From the NCBI GenBank assembly GCA_041394245.1, contig JAWKIR010000002.1, positions 1-64,000 on the forward strand: a stretch of DNA of 64,000 nt. Reading direction: 5' to 3'. Below the pieces are notes generated by a model. It was not told the DNA's origin and did no database searches. It worked only from the letters and a program-made list of their open reading frames with translations. Shown piece after piece: positions 33,838 to 42,037 of the stretch; within the stretch, counting starts at the first letter, position 1, and each line of letters opens with the position of its first letter. This DNA comes from Acidimicrobiales bacterium (GTDB lineage: Bacteria > Actinomycetota > Acidimicrobiia > Acidimicrobiales > Aldehydirespiratoraceae). The position numbers and the translations under genes were made by a program.

Positions 33838-34902
33838 ATGACCCGAACGACGCAGGTGCGGCTGCTGTGGCTCGGGGCGTGGCTGATGATCGCGGCGTTC
33901 GTGGGCGGCGGCGGCGTCTACGTGGCCAACAGCTTCGTCGAGGATCCCGAGCCCATCGTCGTCGCCGTCGCCCCGGCGGTGATGACCACGGTGACCGCCA
34001 CGCTCGTGGTCGACGCAGCACCCGAGCGTTCCGTCGATCCGTATCGCGGCTATGGCACCTGGGTCGACGTGTTCGACTTCGATCCGGCCTACAACCCACC
34101 GACGGTGACGTCCGCCGATGTCGCCGACATGGCGGATCTCGGGGTCGGCACGCTCTACCTGCAGGCGGCGCGCCTCGACGACCGCACGCCCGAAGGGCTG
34201 GTCGATCCGTGGCTGCTCGCCGACATGGTGCTCGCCGCCCATCGCTCGGAGATCGACGTCGTCGGCTGGTACCTACCCCGGTTCGAGGACAGCGACGAGG
34301 ACCTCGACCGGCTCGCCGCGATGTCGGACTTCGAGGTTCTCGGCCACCGACTCGACGGCGTGGCCGTCGACATCGAGTGGATCGGTCCCGACCGCGACGG
34401 CGATCCGATCGACGACGAGACCCGGTCGGATCGTCTCGCCGCGCTCACCGCCGACATCGGCGCGCGGGTGGGCGACGATCCGCTCGGGGCGATCGTGCCG
34501 CCGCCGGTGCAGACCGAGGTGATCAACACCTCGTTCTGGCCCGGCTTTCCGTGGTCCGAGATCGCCGAGGTCTACGACGTGTGGTTGCCGATGAGCTACT
34601 GGTCGTTCCGCTCCGACGCCTCGGGTTACGGCGACGGGTACGCGTATCACGAGGAGTCGGTGCGTCGGCTGCGGGCCAACGTGGGCGACCCCGAGGCGTT
34701 GGTCCACGGGATCGGCGGGATCGGCGGGATCGATGGCGTCGACGACCCGCCGGACCCACCGGAGCCGTTGGCGACCGTCGACGAGATCGAGCGGTTCGTG
34801 GCGGCGTTGGCCGACACCGCGTCGATCGGTGGGTCGATCTACGACTGGAACACGCTCGAACCGGCCGTGCGGGTTCGTCTCGCCGAGCTGTTCGCCCCCT
34901 GA
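33838..34902 (+). CDS. membrane-anchored putative glycoside-hydrolase-like protein
   Basis: The 354-residue protein has an N-terminal anchor (VRLLWLGAWLMIAAFVGGGGVYVA) and an external part with GYGTWVDVFDFDPAYN, GVGTLYLQAARLDD, DVVGWYLPRFED, VDIEWI and DVWLPMSYWSFR. The spaced Tyr/Trp/Asp strand ends resemble a TIM-barrel glycoside hydrolase of the putative DUF4015-like kind; the substrate is unknown. A Gly-Ile-Gly/Pro-rich loop (GGIGGIDGVDDPPDPPEP) near residue 298 is encoded by short repeats. The start ATG at 33838 is the first codon before the TM. Confidence 0.65.
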   Translation: MTRTTQVRLLWLGAWLMIAAFVGGGGVYVANSFVEDPEPIVVAVAPAVMTTVTATLVVDAAPERSVDPYRGYGTWVDVFDFDPAYNPPTVTSADVADMADLGVGTLYLQAARLDDRTPEGLVDPWLLADMVLAAHRSEIDVVGWYLPRFEDSDEDLDRLAAMSDFEVLGHRLDGVAVDIEWIGPDRDGDPIDDETRSDRLAALTADIGARVGDDPLGAIVPPPVQTEVINTSFWPGFPWSEIAEVYDVWLPMSYWSFRSDASGYGDGYAYHEESVRRLRANVGDPEALVHGIGGIGGIDGVDDPPDPPEPLATVDEIERFVAALADTASIGGSIYDWNTLEPAVRVRLAELFAP

Positions 34903-34975
34903 GTCCCGAACCGAGTGTCACACCCCGTTCCTAGGGTGCCCCGTAGGATCACTCGGGAAGTTCGGGAGACAGTCG

Positions 34976-36475
34976 GTGTCGGAGCAAGCAGCAGCAACAC
35001 GCAAGTCGACGGCCACCACGGCCTTCGGCGTCGGCAAGCGGGAGAGTCACGACTCCTCGTCGTTCTACGAGCGGTTCACGCCGCCCGAGATCAGCACCGA
35101 CGACACGGTCAATCCGATCCCGGCGTCCCTGGCGGCGATCCACAATCGCGACAGCCGCGAGATCGCGTCGGTGCTGCCTGCGAACAGTGTCGCCCTCGTC
35201 GCCACCTCGCCCCCGTACTTCGTGGGCAAGGAGTACGAGCTCGCGGTGACCGGTGATCCCGACACGCGTGGCTCCGTGCCGACCGTGCCCACCTCGTACT
35301 TCGACTATCTGCAGATGTTGCGCGACGTGTTCGCCTCGTGCGTCGAGGTGCTGGAGCCGGGCGGCCGCATCGCCGTCAACGTCGCCAACCTGGGTCGCAA
35401 GCCGTATCGCAGCCTGAGCGCCGATGTGATCTCGATCCTGCAGGACGACCTCGGTCTGCTGCTGCGGGGCGAGATCATCTGGCAGAAGGCCGAAGGTGCC
35501 ACCGGCTCGGTGGCGTGGGGTTCCTATCGCAAGGCGACCAACCCGGTGCTGCGAGATCTCACCGAACGGGTGATCGTGGCGAGCAAGGGCCGATTCGACC
35601 GGGCCCAGTCGAAGGACCGGCGCAGCACGATGTCGGCCGACGACTTCATGGAGGCGACGCTCGACGTCTGGAAGATCAGTCCCGAGTCGGCCAAGCGGGT
35701 GCGTCACCCGGCGCCGTTCCCGGTCGAGCTGCCTCGGCGGCTGATCGACCTCTACACCTACGAGGGCGACGCCGTCCTCGATCCGTTCCTGGGCTCGGGC
35801 TCGACCCTGGTGGCGGCCGAGCGCACCGGGCGGCGGGGGTTCGGCTTCGATCTCGATCCCGAGTACTGCGAGATCGCTGCGGAGCGAGTCGAGGCCGAGC
35901 GGACCCGTCCGCATCTGCGCACCGTCGAGGTCGAGGCCGAGGATCCGCTGTTCGAACTCCCCGACGACGATGCCGACCGTCAGGAGTTCTTCCAGGCCCG
36001 GGCCACCAGCGAAGGCAAGAAGGCGGCCGACATCGCCGAGCGGGTGCTCACCGAGGCGGGCTTCGAGATCGTGAAGACGCCGGTGAAGGTGCCGAAGGTC
36101 GGGGTGCAGTTCAACTTTCTCGTGGCCGATGCCGAGGGTGGGCAGTTCTATGTCGACGTGTCGGGCGCCTTCACCACGGTGCGTCCCGGTCTGATGCGCA
36201 CCGACACCCTGTGGAAGACGCTCGGGCGGATCCACGTGCTGCGGGCCACCGACGAACCGCAGGATCCGAGCCGTGTGCTCGTGCTCACCTCGAACCTGCC
36301 GAAGGCCAACAGTGAGGGCGACAAGGCGCTGCGCGCCGTCGGTCCCGACCAGGTCTTCGATGCGGTCGAGATGTTCGACAAGGCGGGTGTCGCTCGCCTG
36401 CGGGCCTACGCCGAGGGTGGTGCGGTCCTGCCGATCCCCGGCTACTGGACCGAGAGCGACATCGAGAAGATCTGA
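34976..36475 (+). CDS. site-specific DNA methyltransferase (beta-class) with C-terminal extra domain
   Basis: The 499-residue protein has the catalytic motif IV TSPPYFVGKEYE (residues 77-81 = TSPPY) before the SAM motif I DPFLGSGST (269-277), the beta-class order. TSPPY favours N4-cytosine or N6-adenine methylation. The middle NLGRKPYRSLSADVI and IIWQKAEGATGSVAWGSY suit target handling. From about residue 330 a further domain of some 170 residues follows, with GVQFNFLVADAEGG, FYVDVSGAFTTVRPG and LLKANSEGD-like parts, possibly a nuclease or target-recognition fold. The GTG start follows GGGAG. The stop overlaps the next ATG (TGATG), which begins a coupled operon. Confidence 0.85.
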   Translation: MSEQAAATRKSTATTAFGVGKRESHDSSSFYERFTPPEISTDDTVNPIPASLAAIHNRDSREIASVLPANSVALVATSPPYFVGKEYELAVTGDPDTRGSVPTVPTSYFDYLQMLRDVFASCVEVLEPGGRIAVNVANLGRKPYRSLSADVISILQDDLGLLLRGEIIWQKAEGATGSVAWGSYRKATNPVLRDLTERVIVASKGRFDRAQSKDRRSTMSADDFMEATLDVWKISPESAKRVRHPAPFPVELPRRLIDLYTYEGDAVLDPFLGSGSTLVAAERTGRRGFGFDLDPEYCEIAAERVEAERTRPHLRTVEVEAEDPLFELPDDDADRQEFFQARATSEGKKAADIAERVLTEAGFEIVKTPVKVPKVGVQFNFLVADAEGGQFYVDVSGAFTTVRPGLMRTDTLWKTLGRIHVLRATDEPQDPSRVLVLTSNLPKANSEGDKALRAVGPDQVFDAVEMFDKAGVARLRAYAEGGAVLPIPGYWTESDIEKI

Positions 36476-36810
36476 TGTCGTCGGTCGCCTACGCGGTCGT
36501 GCACACCGAACCTCCCTCGATCTTTCTCGCCGACGACATCGAGCTCCTGCATCGGGTGCTCGCCCTCGAGGTGGTGGCCCGGACCGACCCGGCCCTGCTC
36601 GGTCCGGCGGCCGACGGGATCCGGGAGGCATTGCTCGAGGAGCGTTGGGGCGACGCGACGGTGGCGTGGATACGGGGCACCGGGACGGGGATCGACGTCT
36701 ACGACGGCAAGAGTGTCTATTCCGACGACGACCTGCCGGCCGACATGATCGGCGCGCAACTCCAGTTCACCCGGCTCTTCGCCGAAGGCGGCTCCACCCT
36801 CGATGGCTGA
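36475..36810 (+). CDS. small protein coupled to DNA methyltransferase, unknown function
   Basis: The 111-residue product (MSSVAYAVVHTEPPSIFLADDIELLHRVLALEVVART) looks like a compact alpha/beta protein with no signal peptide or TM. GIDVYDGKSVYSDDDLPADMIG is a notable acidic loop. It overlaps the methyltransferase stop by one base (TGATG) and its own end overlaps the next start by eight bases, so all three are translated as one unit. It may be a specificity, immunity or adaptor protein; this is inference from position only. Confidence 0.6.
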   Translation: MSSVAYAVVHTEPPSIFLADDIELLHRVLALEVVARTDPALLGPAADGIREALLEERWGDATVAWIRGTGTGIDVYDGKSVYSDDDLPADMIGAQLQFTRLFAEGGSTLDG

Positions 36811-37807
36811 CACCCGCACCGAGATCACCGAGATCGTCACCGGTCTGGGCCTCTTCGGTTTCCGCGACATCGACCGTGCGCTGGCCGCACGGCCTCGCTT
36901 CATCCTCAATGTCGACGACGGCGTCTACGACCGTCTCGACCGTGCCTTCGCCAGCGGCGACCACGACCGGGCTTTTCGCACGGCCTACGACAACGGCGCC
37001 GTGTTCGCACGAGCCGACGACGGGCTTCGTGGGCGGCCGCCCTGGCAGGTCGAGTGGAAGGGGCCGCACCGGCCACCGGCCTACGAACAGATCCCGGCCG
37101 ATCTGCGCGTCGACCACGTCTATCTCGTCAGCTGCAAGTACGGGTCCAACATCCTCCACAACGCATCGCCGTGGCACGTCTTCGACCGGGCGCTGAGCGA
37201 GCGCTCGAAACAGTCCGGCGACTGGTTCGCATCGGTTGCTCCCGAGTCGTTCCAGGACTTCTATGCCGAGGTGCGGACCCATGTCGGCGACCCGTCGCTC
37301 CCCGAACGGGTCGCCGAGCTCGGCCCGGATCATCGTCAACGGCTCAAGGGAGCGCTGAAGGGTCACTGGCCGGCCGCGTTGCGCACCGACTGGCAGCTGG
37401 TCGCCTTCGAGATCGCCCGGGCCAGCGCAGCCCGACTCCTTGCGGTCGCCCCGGGGCGCCGAGAGCGTGAGGAGTTCCTGTGGCGGCTCCTGCGACTGCA
37501 GGCCGCGCCCTACTTCGTGCTCGGTGCCGGGCTCGACGACGAACCGCTGCGCTATCGCGTCGCAACGCCGTGGGATTTCCGCAATCGCTTCGATCTGCGC
37601 AGCTTCGACATGTGGGGTGAGCACGCCGGTCAGCCGACCGTGCGATGGCGGGCCGATCTCGCCGATCGGGTGGCCGGCGACCGCGTGATCGAGGGACATG
37701 TCGAGGTGCGGTGGAGCCACGGCAAGTTCGCCGGAGTGCCCGAAGCGAAGATCTATCTCGATACGCCGCATCACGACGTCGCCGGTTACGTGCCGCTCGA
37801 CACCTGA
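36803..37807 (+). CDS. unknown protein with nuclease-like DxnSxK pattern
   Basis: The 334-residue protein is not recognised. Between residues 82 and 125 it has QVEWKG, a PADLRVDHVYL stretch (D100, D104) and SCKY (S110-C-K112), then SNILHNASPWHVFDRAL. An acidic residue followed by S/E-x-K on a beta strand is the shape of PD-(D/E)xK nucleases, but the second acidic residue is not clear. Later parts WPAALRTDWQLVAFEIAR and REEFLWRLLRLQAAPYFVLG are helical; the last third (YRVATPWDFRN to YVPLDT) may be a separate domain. It ends the methyltransferase operon and overlaps the convergent exonuclease by 22 bases. Confidence 0.6.
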   Translation: MADTRTEITEIVTGLGLFGFRDIDRALAARPRFILNVDDGVYDRLDRAFASGDHDRAFRTAYDNGAVFARADDGLRGRPPWQVEWKGPHRPPAYEQIPADLRVDHVYLVSCKYGSNILHNASPWHVFDRALSERSKQSGDWFASVAPESFQDFYAEVRTHVGDPSLPERVAELGPDHRQRLKGALKGHWPAALRTDWQLVAFEIARASAARLLAVAPGRREREEFLWRLLRLQAAPYFVLGAGLDDEPLRYRVATPWDFRNRFDLRSFDMWGEHAGQPTVRWRADLADRVAGDRVIEGHVEVRWSHGKFAGVPEAKIYLDTPHHDVAGYVPLDT

Positions 37808-38361
37808 TCGATCCCCGCCTCCCAGTGGGCGCGGCGGGCGACGAGGGCGCGAGCGAGGCGGGCATCGCTCGCGACATAGGCGCGTTGCTCCTCGACGGAC
37901 AGCTCGTGGATCCGCTCGCGGTCGACCTCGATCACCGGCAGGCCCACCATGCGGGCCAACGGCTTGAGCCCGCACGAGAAGTGCAGCGACGCGCCCACGT
38001 CGGCGCGGAAGAGTTGGTAGCCGTCGAGATGGCGGTGATGGTGCCAGCGGGCGCGGTGGGAACCGGCCAGGCCGGGTTGCAGCTCGAGACCGAGCCGCAG
38101 ACCGAGCAGGTCGGCCCGGTGGTGCAGGAAGGGCAGATCGAAGCCGCCGCCGTTCCAGGTGACGAGAACGCCGGCGGGAAGCTCGGCGAGAGCCCGATCG
38201 AGTTCGGTGATGATCGTCGGCTCGGGTCCGTCGAGCACGATCTCGATCCCATCGCCGCTCAGCGCGATGGCGACGACGGCGGCGACCGACGGGTCGAGGC
38301 CGTCGACCGTGGTGTCGGTCTCGATGTCGAGGCCGTAGGTGAGGGGCGTGGGAGGTCCGAT
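37786..38361 (-). CDS. DnaQ-like 3'-5' exonuclease with apparent non-canonical start
   Basis: All three exonuclease motifs of the DEDD superfamily are in this frame: LDIETDTT (Exo I, D and E) at about residue 11, VTWNGGGFDLPFL (Exo II) near 70 and YVASDARLA (Exo III, Y-x3-D) near 170. The first in-frame ATG/GTG is a GTG at 38238, after Exo I. Upstream there is a stop (TAA) before codons for GDLIGPPTPLTYGLDIE. An AAGGTGA ribosome site sits five bases before ATC at 38361, so an ATC start giving 191 residues is proposed. The size and motif set suit a polB-like or RNase D-like proofreading or processing enzyme. Confidence 0.72.
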   Translation of the reverse strand: MGPPTPLTYGLDIETDTTVDGLDPSVAAVVAIALSGDGIEIVLDGPEPTIITELDRALAELPAGVLVTWNGGGFDLPFLHHRADLLGLRLGLELQPGLAGSHRARWHHHRHLDGYQLFRADVGASLHFSCGLKPLARMVGLPVIEVDRERIHELSVEEQRAYVASDARLARALVARRAHWEAGIDQVSSGT

Positions 38362-38392
38362 GAGGTCACCTTACGGTTCGGCTGTGACACGC

Positions 38393-39271
38393 TCAGCCGT
38401 CGGTTGTATCGACGACCTCGACGACGAACAGGGTCGGCCACAGCTTGCCACCGAGCAGGAGGGTGCCGTCGTCGAGGTCGGCGATGCCGTTGAGCACGGC
38501 CTGATCGTCGTCGGGCTCTACCTCCGCCGCGAGCGCGCTCGCGTCGATGGTTGCCACGACCGCTCCCGTACCGGGTTCGATCACCAGGATCTCGTCGGAC
38601 TTCCAGACGTTGGCGACGACATGATCGCCGATGCACTCGAGCTCGTTGAGGTCGTCGACCGGTGTGCCGTCTTGTCGGACGGTGACGGTTTCGAGCGATG
38701 CGAACGTGTCCGGGTCCCGCCGTGTGAGTTGGGCCGTGCCGTTCGACATCCAGAGCCCGGCATCGGCGGCGCAGATCCCCCATCCCTCGCCGTCGTAGGT
38801 GAACTCGCCGGTCGGTTCGAGCGATGCCGTGTCGTAGCGCAGGGCCCGTCCGGCTTCCCAGGTCAGCTGGATGATCTCGTCACCCGAAACGGTCAGACCC
38901 TCCCCGAACAGGGCAGGGTCGAGCGCGACCTGTTCGATGACCGTGCCCGCGTCGGGGTCGACCAGACGAAGCGACGATTCGCCGCGGCGGCCGGTGCTCT
39001 CCAGGAGACCGCGGTCGAGGAGCTCCAGGCCCTGGGTGAAGGCGGTCGGATCGTGGGGGAGTCGCTCGACGACGCGGATCGTCCACCGCTGGTGCGTCGA
39101 ATCGAGCTCGGTCGGCCACGGCGATCGGGAGTCCGAAGGCGGGGTGGGCGGGGCGCCGGCAGTCGGCTCGGCGGTCGCAGTCGTGGGTGTGTCCTCGGCA
39201 ATCGGGATGTCGTCGCCACAGGCCGACGCCGTGACGGCCAGCCCGATCACGAAGAGGACGGCCGCACGCAT
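38393..39271 (-). CDS. glutaminyl-peptide cyclotransferase, lipoprotein
   Basis: The 292-residue product has a lipoprotein signal (MRAAVLFVIGLAVTASAC; lipobox TASAC), a Thr/Pro/Ala linker to residue 50, and a beta-propeller domain of the plant/bacterial glutaminyl cyclotransferase type: FTQGLELLDRGLLESTGRRGESSLRLVD, ALFGEGLTVSG, DGEGWGICA, LNELECIGDHVVANVWKSDEI. It forms pyroglutamate on exported proteins or peptides. It lies 30 bases downstream of nothing coding on its strand and is followed by the exonuclease gene. Confidence 0.82.
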   Translation of the reverse strand: MRAAVLFVIGLAVTASACGDDIPIAEDTPTTATAEPTAGAPPTPPSDSRSPWPTELDSTHQRWTIRVVERLPHDPTAFTQGLELLDRGLLESTGRRGESSLRLVDPDAGTVIEQVALDPALFGEGLTVSGDEIIQLTWEAGRALRYDTASLEPTGEFTYDGEGWGICAADAGLWMSNGTAQLTRRDPDTFASLETVTVRQDGTPVDDLNELECIGDHVVANVWKSDEILVIEPGTGAVVATIDASALAAEVEPDDDQAVLNGIADLDDGTLLLGGKLWPTLFVVEVVDTTDG

Positions 39272-39341
39272 CGGACCATGTTCGCAGGTGACCGACCACG
39301 AAGGGTGGCGGCGCTGAAGTCTCGTCCGTCCGGGTCGATGG

Positions 39342-39554
39342 ATGGAGGTGAACGAATCGCTCGAAGCGCCATCACCCCCTGGATCGCTCCGTTCGCTGCG
39401 CGTTGCCGCGGCGATCGGTGCGTTGGCGGCGTTCGTCGTGGTCGGCGTCGGGTTCAGCTTCGGTCTGGTCTACGGCATCGTCGCGCTCATCGCCTTGCCG
39501 GCGATCCCGCTGCTGTTCGTCCTCGGTTTCGAGGCGCTGCGCCGCTCGTCCTGA
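39342..39554 (+). CDS. small membrane protein, 70 aa
   Basis: A 70-residue protein with a charged start (MEVNESLEAPSPPGSLRSLR) and two hydrophobic segments (VAAAIGALAAFVVVGVGFSFG and LVYGIVALIALPAIPLLFVLG), ending LRRSS. It has no recognised family. The GGAGGTG run directly at the start codon leaves the exact initiation uncertain (ATG 39342 or GTG 39348). It lies between two oppositely oriented genes, so it is probably its own unit. Confidence 0.5.
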   Translation: MEVNESLEAPSPPGSLRSLRVAAAIGALAAFVVVGVGFSFGLVYGIVALIALPAIPLLFVLGFEALRRSS

Positions 39555-39563
39555 AGGAGCGAC

Positions 39564-40322
39564 CTACGCGAGGGTGCCGCCGTCGACGCGGAGCACCTCG
39601 CCGTTGATGTGGGCGGCCTCGGGAGCAGCGAGGAAGAGGATCGCGGCGGCGACCGTCTCCGGTCCGCGGAACTCGTCGAGCGGGGAGATCCGATCGAACA
39701 GGGAGAAGTCGATGTCGTCGGGCAGTTGCAGTCCGCCGACCATCGGCGTCGTGATACCGCCGGGAGCGACGGCGTTGACGCGCACGCCGCGACGGGCGTA
39801 CTCCATGGCCAGGGTGCGGGTCATCGCGAGTACGCCGCCTTTCGATGCGCTGTAGGCGGTCATCCACGGATGGCCCGACAGCGCCGACGTCGACGCGGCC
39901 ATGACGATCGAACCCTTCGATTCGATGAGCGCCGGAAGGGCGTGGCGGGTCGTGTAGAAGACCCCCGTCAGGTTGACCGCGATGACGCGTTCCCATTCGT
40001 CGTCGGTCGTCTGATCGGAGTGGGACGCGGCCAGCACGCCGGCGACATTGCACAACACGTCGAGTGATCCGAACGTCGTCAGCGCCGTGTCGATGGGCGC
40101 CTCCGCGCCGTCGCGCCTGCTGACGTCGGCCTGGACCGCGATCGCCGTACCGTCCGCCGCCACGATCTCGGCGGCGACGTCGTGCACCCCGTCGCTGATG
40201 TCGGCGGCGACGACCGACGCGCCCTCCTGGCCGAGTCGCAACGCGGTCGCTCGTCCGATTCCCGAACCCGCTCCCGTGACCACCGCCACCTTGCCGTCGA
40301 ACCGTCCCTGCGCAGAAAGCAT
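39564..40322 (-). CDS. short-chain dehydrogenase/reductase (SDR)
   Basis: A 252-residue classical SDR: TGAGSGIG near residue 16, CNVAGVL in place of NNAG, the Ser of MAASTSALSG, catalytic YSASK and the C-terminal NGEVLRVDGGTLA typical of 3-ketoacyl-CoA/ACP-type reductases. The exact substrate is unknown. ATG at 40322 is taken because the family start (RFDGKVAVVTG) follows it closely; the longer frame to 40433 adds no family residues. It is divergent from the GGDEF-EAL gene. Confidence 0.86.
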   Translation of the reverse strand: MLSAQGRFDGKVAVVTGAGSGIGRATALRLGQEGASVVAADISDGVHDVAAEIVAADGTAIAVQADVSRRDGAEAPIDTALTTFGSLDVLCNVAGVLAASHSDQTTDDEWERVIAVNLTGVFYTTRHALPALIESKGSIVMAASTSALSGHPWMTAYSASKGGVLAMTRTLAMEYARRGVRVNAVAPGGITTPMVGGLQLPDDIDFSLFDRISPLDEFRGPETVAAAILFLAAPEAAHINGEVLRVDGGTLA

Positions 40323-40395
40323 GGCTGCAATCTGGCAGGTCGAAGGGCTGAAGGGCGAACCGGTTGGGTCGTTGTATCCGTTTTCGGCCTGGATC

Positions 40396-42030
40396 ATGGG
40401 TCGATCGGCCCGACCTTGGTCAACCGGCTTCACTCGGGGTCGTCGGTGGACCGATACCGAACGTGTGGGATCACTCGACCGTCGGGGCGCCAGGCGCTCG
40501 CTCGTGCATCAGTTTGCACTCTCGGCTCTGCTTCCCGGCGCGCTCGGAATCGCGCTCACCGTCGGGCTGAGCCTCTCGATCGGGCATCGCCGGGACTTCG
40601 CGCTCACCGGCGGCAGCGTGACGCTCGTCACCGGTGTCGCGGTCACCGTCGTGATGGCGGCGACCACCGCGCTGCAGCGGATGTCGAGCGGACAGACGCA
40701 TGCCCGTCTGCGCGAGATGGAGCATCGGGCATCGCACGACGAACTGACCGGATTGCTCGCCCGTGACGAGCTGCGGGCACGACTCGACATCGCGCTGCGC
40801 AGCGCGTATCGCCACGACCGGGTCGTCGGCGTGTTGTTCCTCGACCTCGACGGGTTCAAGGCGATCAACGACAGCATGGGCCACGAGGCCGGTGACGACC
40901 TCCTGCGGTCCTTCGGTGAGCGGCTCCGGGCGTCGGTTCGCAGTGAGGACCTCGTTGCCCGCTTCGGTGGCGACGAGTTCGTGGTGGTGACGCTCGGGCT
41001 CGAGCGCGAGTCGGCAGTGCGTGAGGTCGCCGAGAACGTGCTGCGGGCGTTCGAGACACCGATCGCGATCGCGGAGGGAACGATCCTGATGACGCCGAGT
41101 GTCGGCATCGCGGTCGGCTCGCGCCTGAACCCCGGCGGACCTGACGACCTGCTCGCCAATGCCGACCAGGCGATGTATCGGGCCAAGCGGCTTCGGCTCG
41201 GTGTCGAGGTGTTCGACGATCGTCAACGTCGGGAGGTCCTGGATCGGCGCGAGGTGCAGCAGGCGTTGGTTCCGGCCCTGGCCGACGGCCAGTTCCAGGT
41301 GTACTACCAGCCGATCGTGTCGCACTCGTCGGGAAGCACGGTGGGGGTCGAGGGCCTGGTGCGGTGGCAGCATCCGGTCCACGGGACGCTCGGGCCGGAT
41401 CGTTTCCTCGAGGTGGCCGAGGAGGCGGGGCTGCTCGCCCGTCTCGGCGAGGTGGTGATGCGCGAGGCGGTCGCCCAGACGTCGGTGTGGAACCACCTGT
41501 ACGGCCCTCGCCACAGGGCGCGGGTCGGCGTGAACATCGCCGAACGGCAGCTCGTCGACCCGGGCTTCGCCGATCGGGTCGCCGAGGTCCTGGCCTGGGC
41601 CGGGGTGGCGCCCGACCAGCTCGACCTCGAGATCGGAGAGGAGTTGCTCCTGCGCCGGATCGACGATTCGAGTCGGGTCCTGCATCGTGTCGCCGAGCTG
41701 GGCTGTCGGATCGTCATCGACGACTTCGGCATCACCCATGGTTCGTTCTCCCGGATCCGTGACCTCGATCTGGTCCGCGCCGTGAAGATCGATCGGACGA
41801 TCATCGCCGGTTTGGGCAAGGACAATGTCGCCCGGGCCGTGGTGGAAGCGACGGTCTCCATGGCGAGGGCATTGGCCATCGACGTCATCGCCGAGGGTGT
41901 GGAGACGGCCGAGCAACGGACGATGGTCGTCGATCTCGGGATCGACCTCATGCAGGGCTTCCTCTTCCAGCAGCCGCTCCCCGCCGCCGAGTTCGAACGC
42001 ACGGGGAACATGGAAGCGCTGCTGCGCTGA
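40396..42030 (+). CDS. membrane-bound GGDEF-EAL cyclic-di-GMP protein
   Basis: Two TM segments (ALLPGALGIALTVGLSLSIG and TLVTGVAVTVVMAATTAL) precede a GGDEF domain with an intact RFGGDEFVV motif and a following EAL domain. The EAL signature is EGLVRW and loop 6 is DDFGITHGS rather than DDFGTGYSS, but the metal Glu, Asn, DD, Lys (VKIDRT) and EGVET are kept. So it may still make or cleave c-di-GMP. The start is uncertain: ATG at 40396 or GTG at 40465 both leave the TMs intact; neither has a good ribosome site. Confidence 0.87.
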   Translation: MGRSARPWSTGFTRGRRWTDTERVGSLDRRGARRSLVHQFALSALLPGALGIALTVGLSLSIGHRRDFALTGGSVTLVTGVAVTVVMAATTALQRMSSGQTHARLREMEHRASHDELTGLLARDELRARLDIALRSAYRHDRVVGVLFLDLDGFKAINDSMGHEAGDDLLRSFGERLRASVRSEDLVARFGGDEFVVVTLGLERESAVREVAENVLRAFETPIAIAEGTILMTPSVGIAVGSRLNPGGPDDLLANADQAMYRAKRLRLGVEVFDDRQRREVLDRREVQQALVPALADGQFQVYYQPIVSHSSGSTVGVEGLVRWQHPVHGTLGPDRFLEVAEEAGLLARLGEVVMREAVAQTSVWNHLYGPRHRARVGVNIAERQLVDPGFADRVAEVLAWAGVAPDQLDLEIGEELLLRRIDDSSRVLHRVAELGCRIVIDDFGITHGSFSRIRDLDLVRAVKIDRTIIAGLGKDNVARAVVEATVSMARALAIDVIAEGVETAEQRTMVVDLGIDLMQGFLFQQPLPAAEFERTGNMEALLR

Positions 42031-42037
42031 CCCGCCC

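Noticed and set aside
33838..34902. Short repeats (GGIGGI) suggesting a collagen-like protein
   Set aside because: Only a brief Gly/Ile/Pro loop is involved; the rest of the protein is an ordinary alpha/beta barrel-like sequence.
34949..36631. 560-codon reverse-strand frame opposite the DNA methyltransferase
   Set aside because: Shadow of the methyltransferase gene; no domain and composition as expected for antisense of GC-rich DNA.
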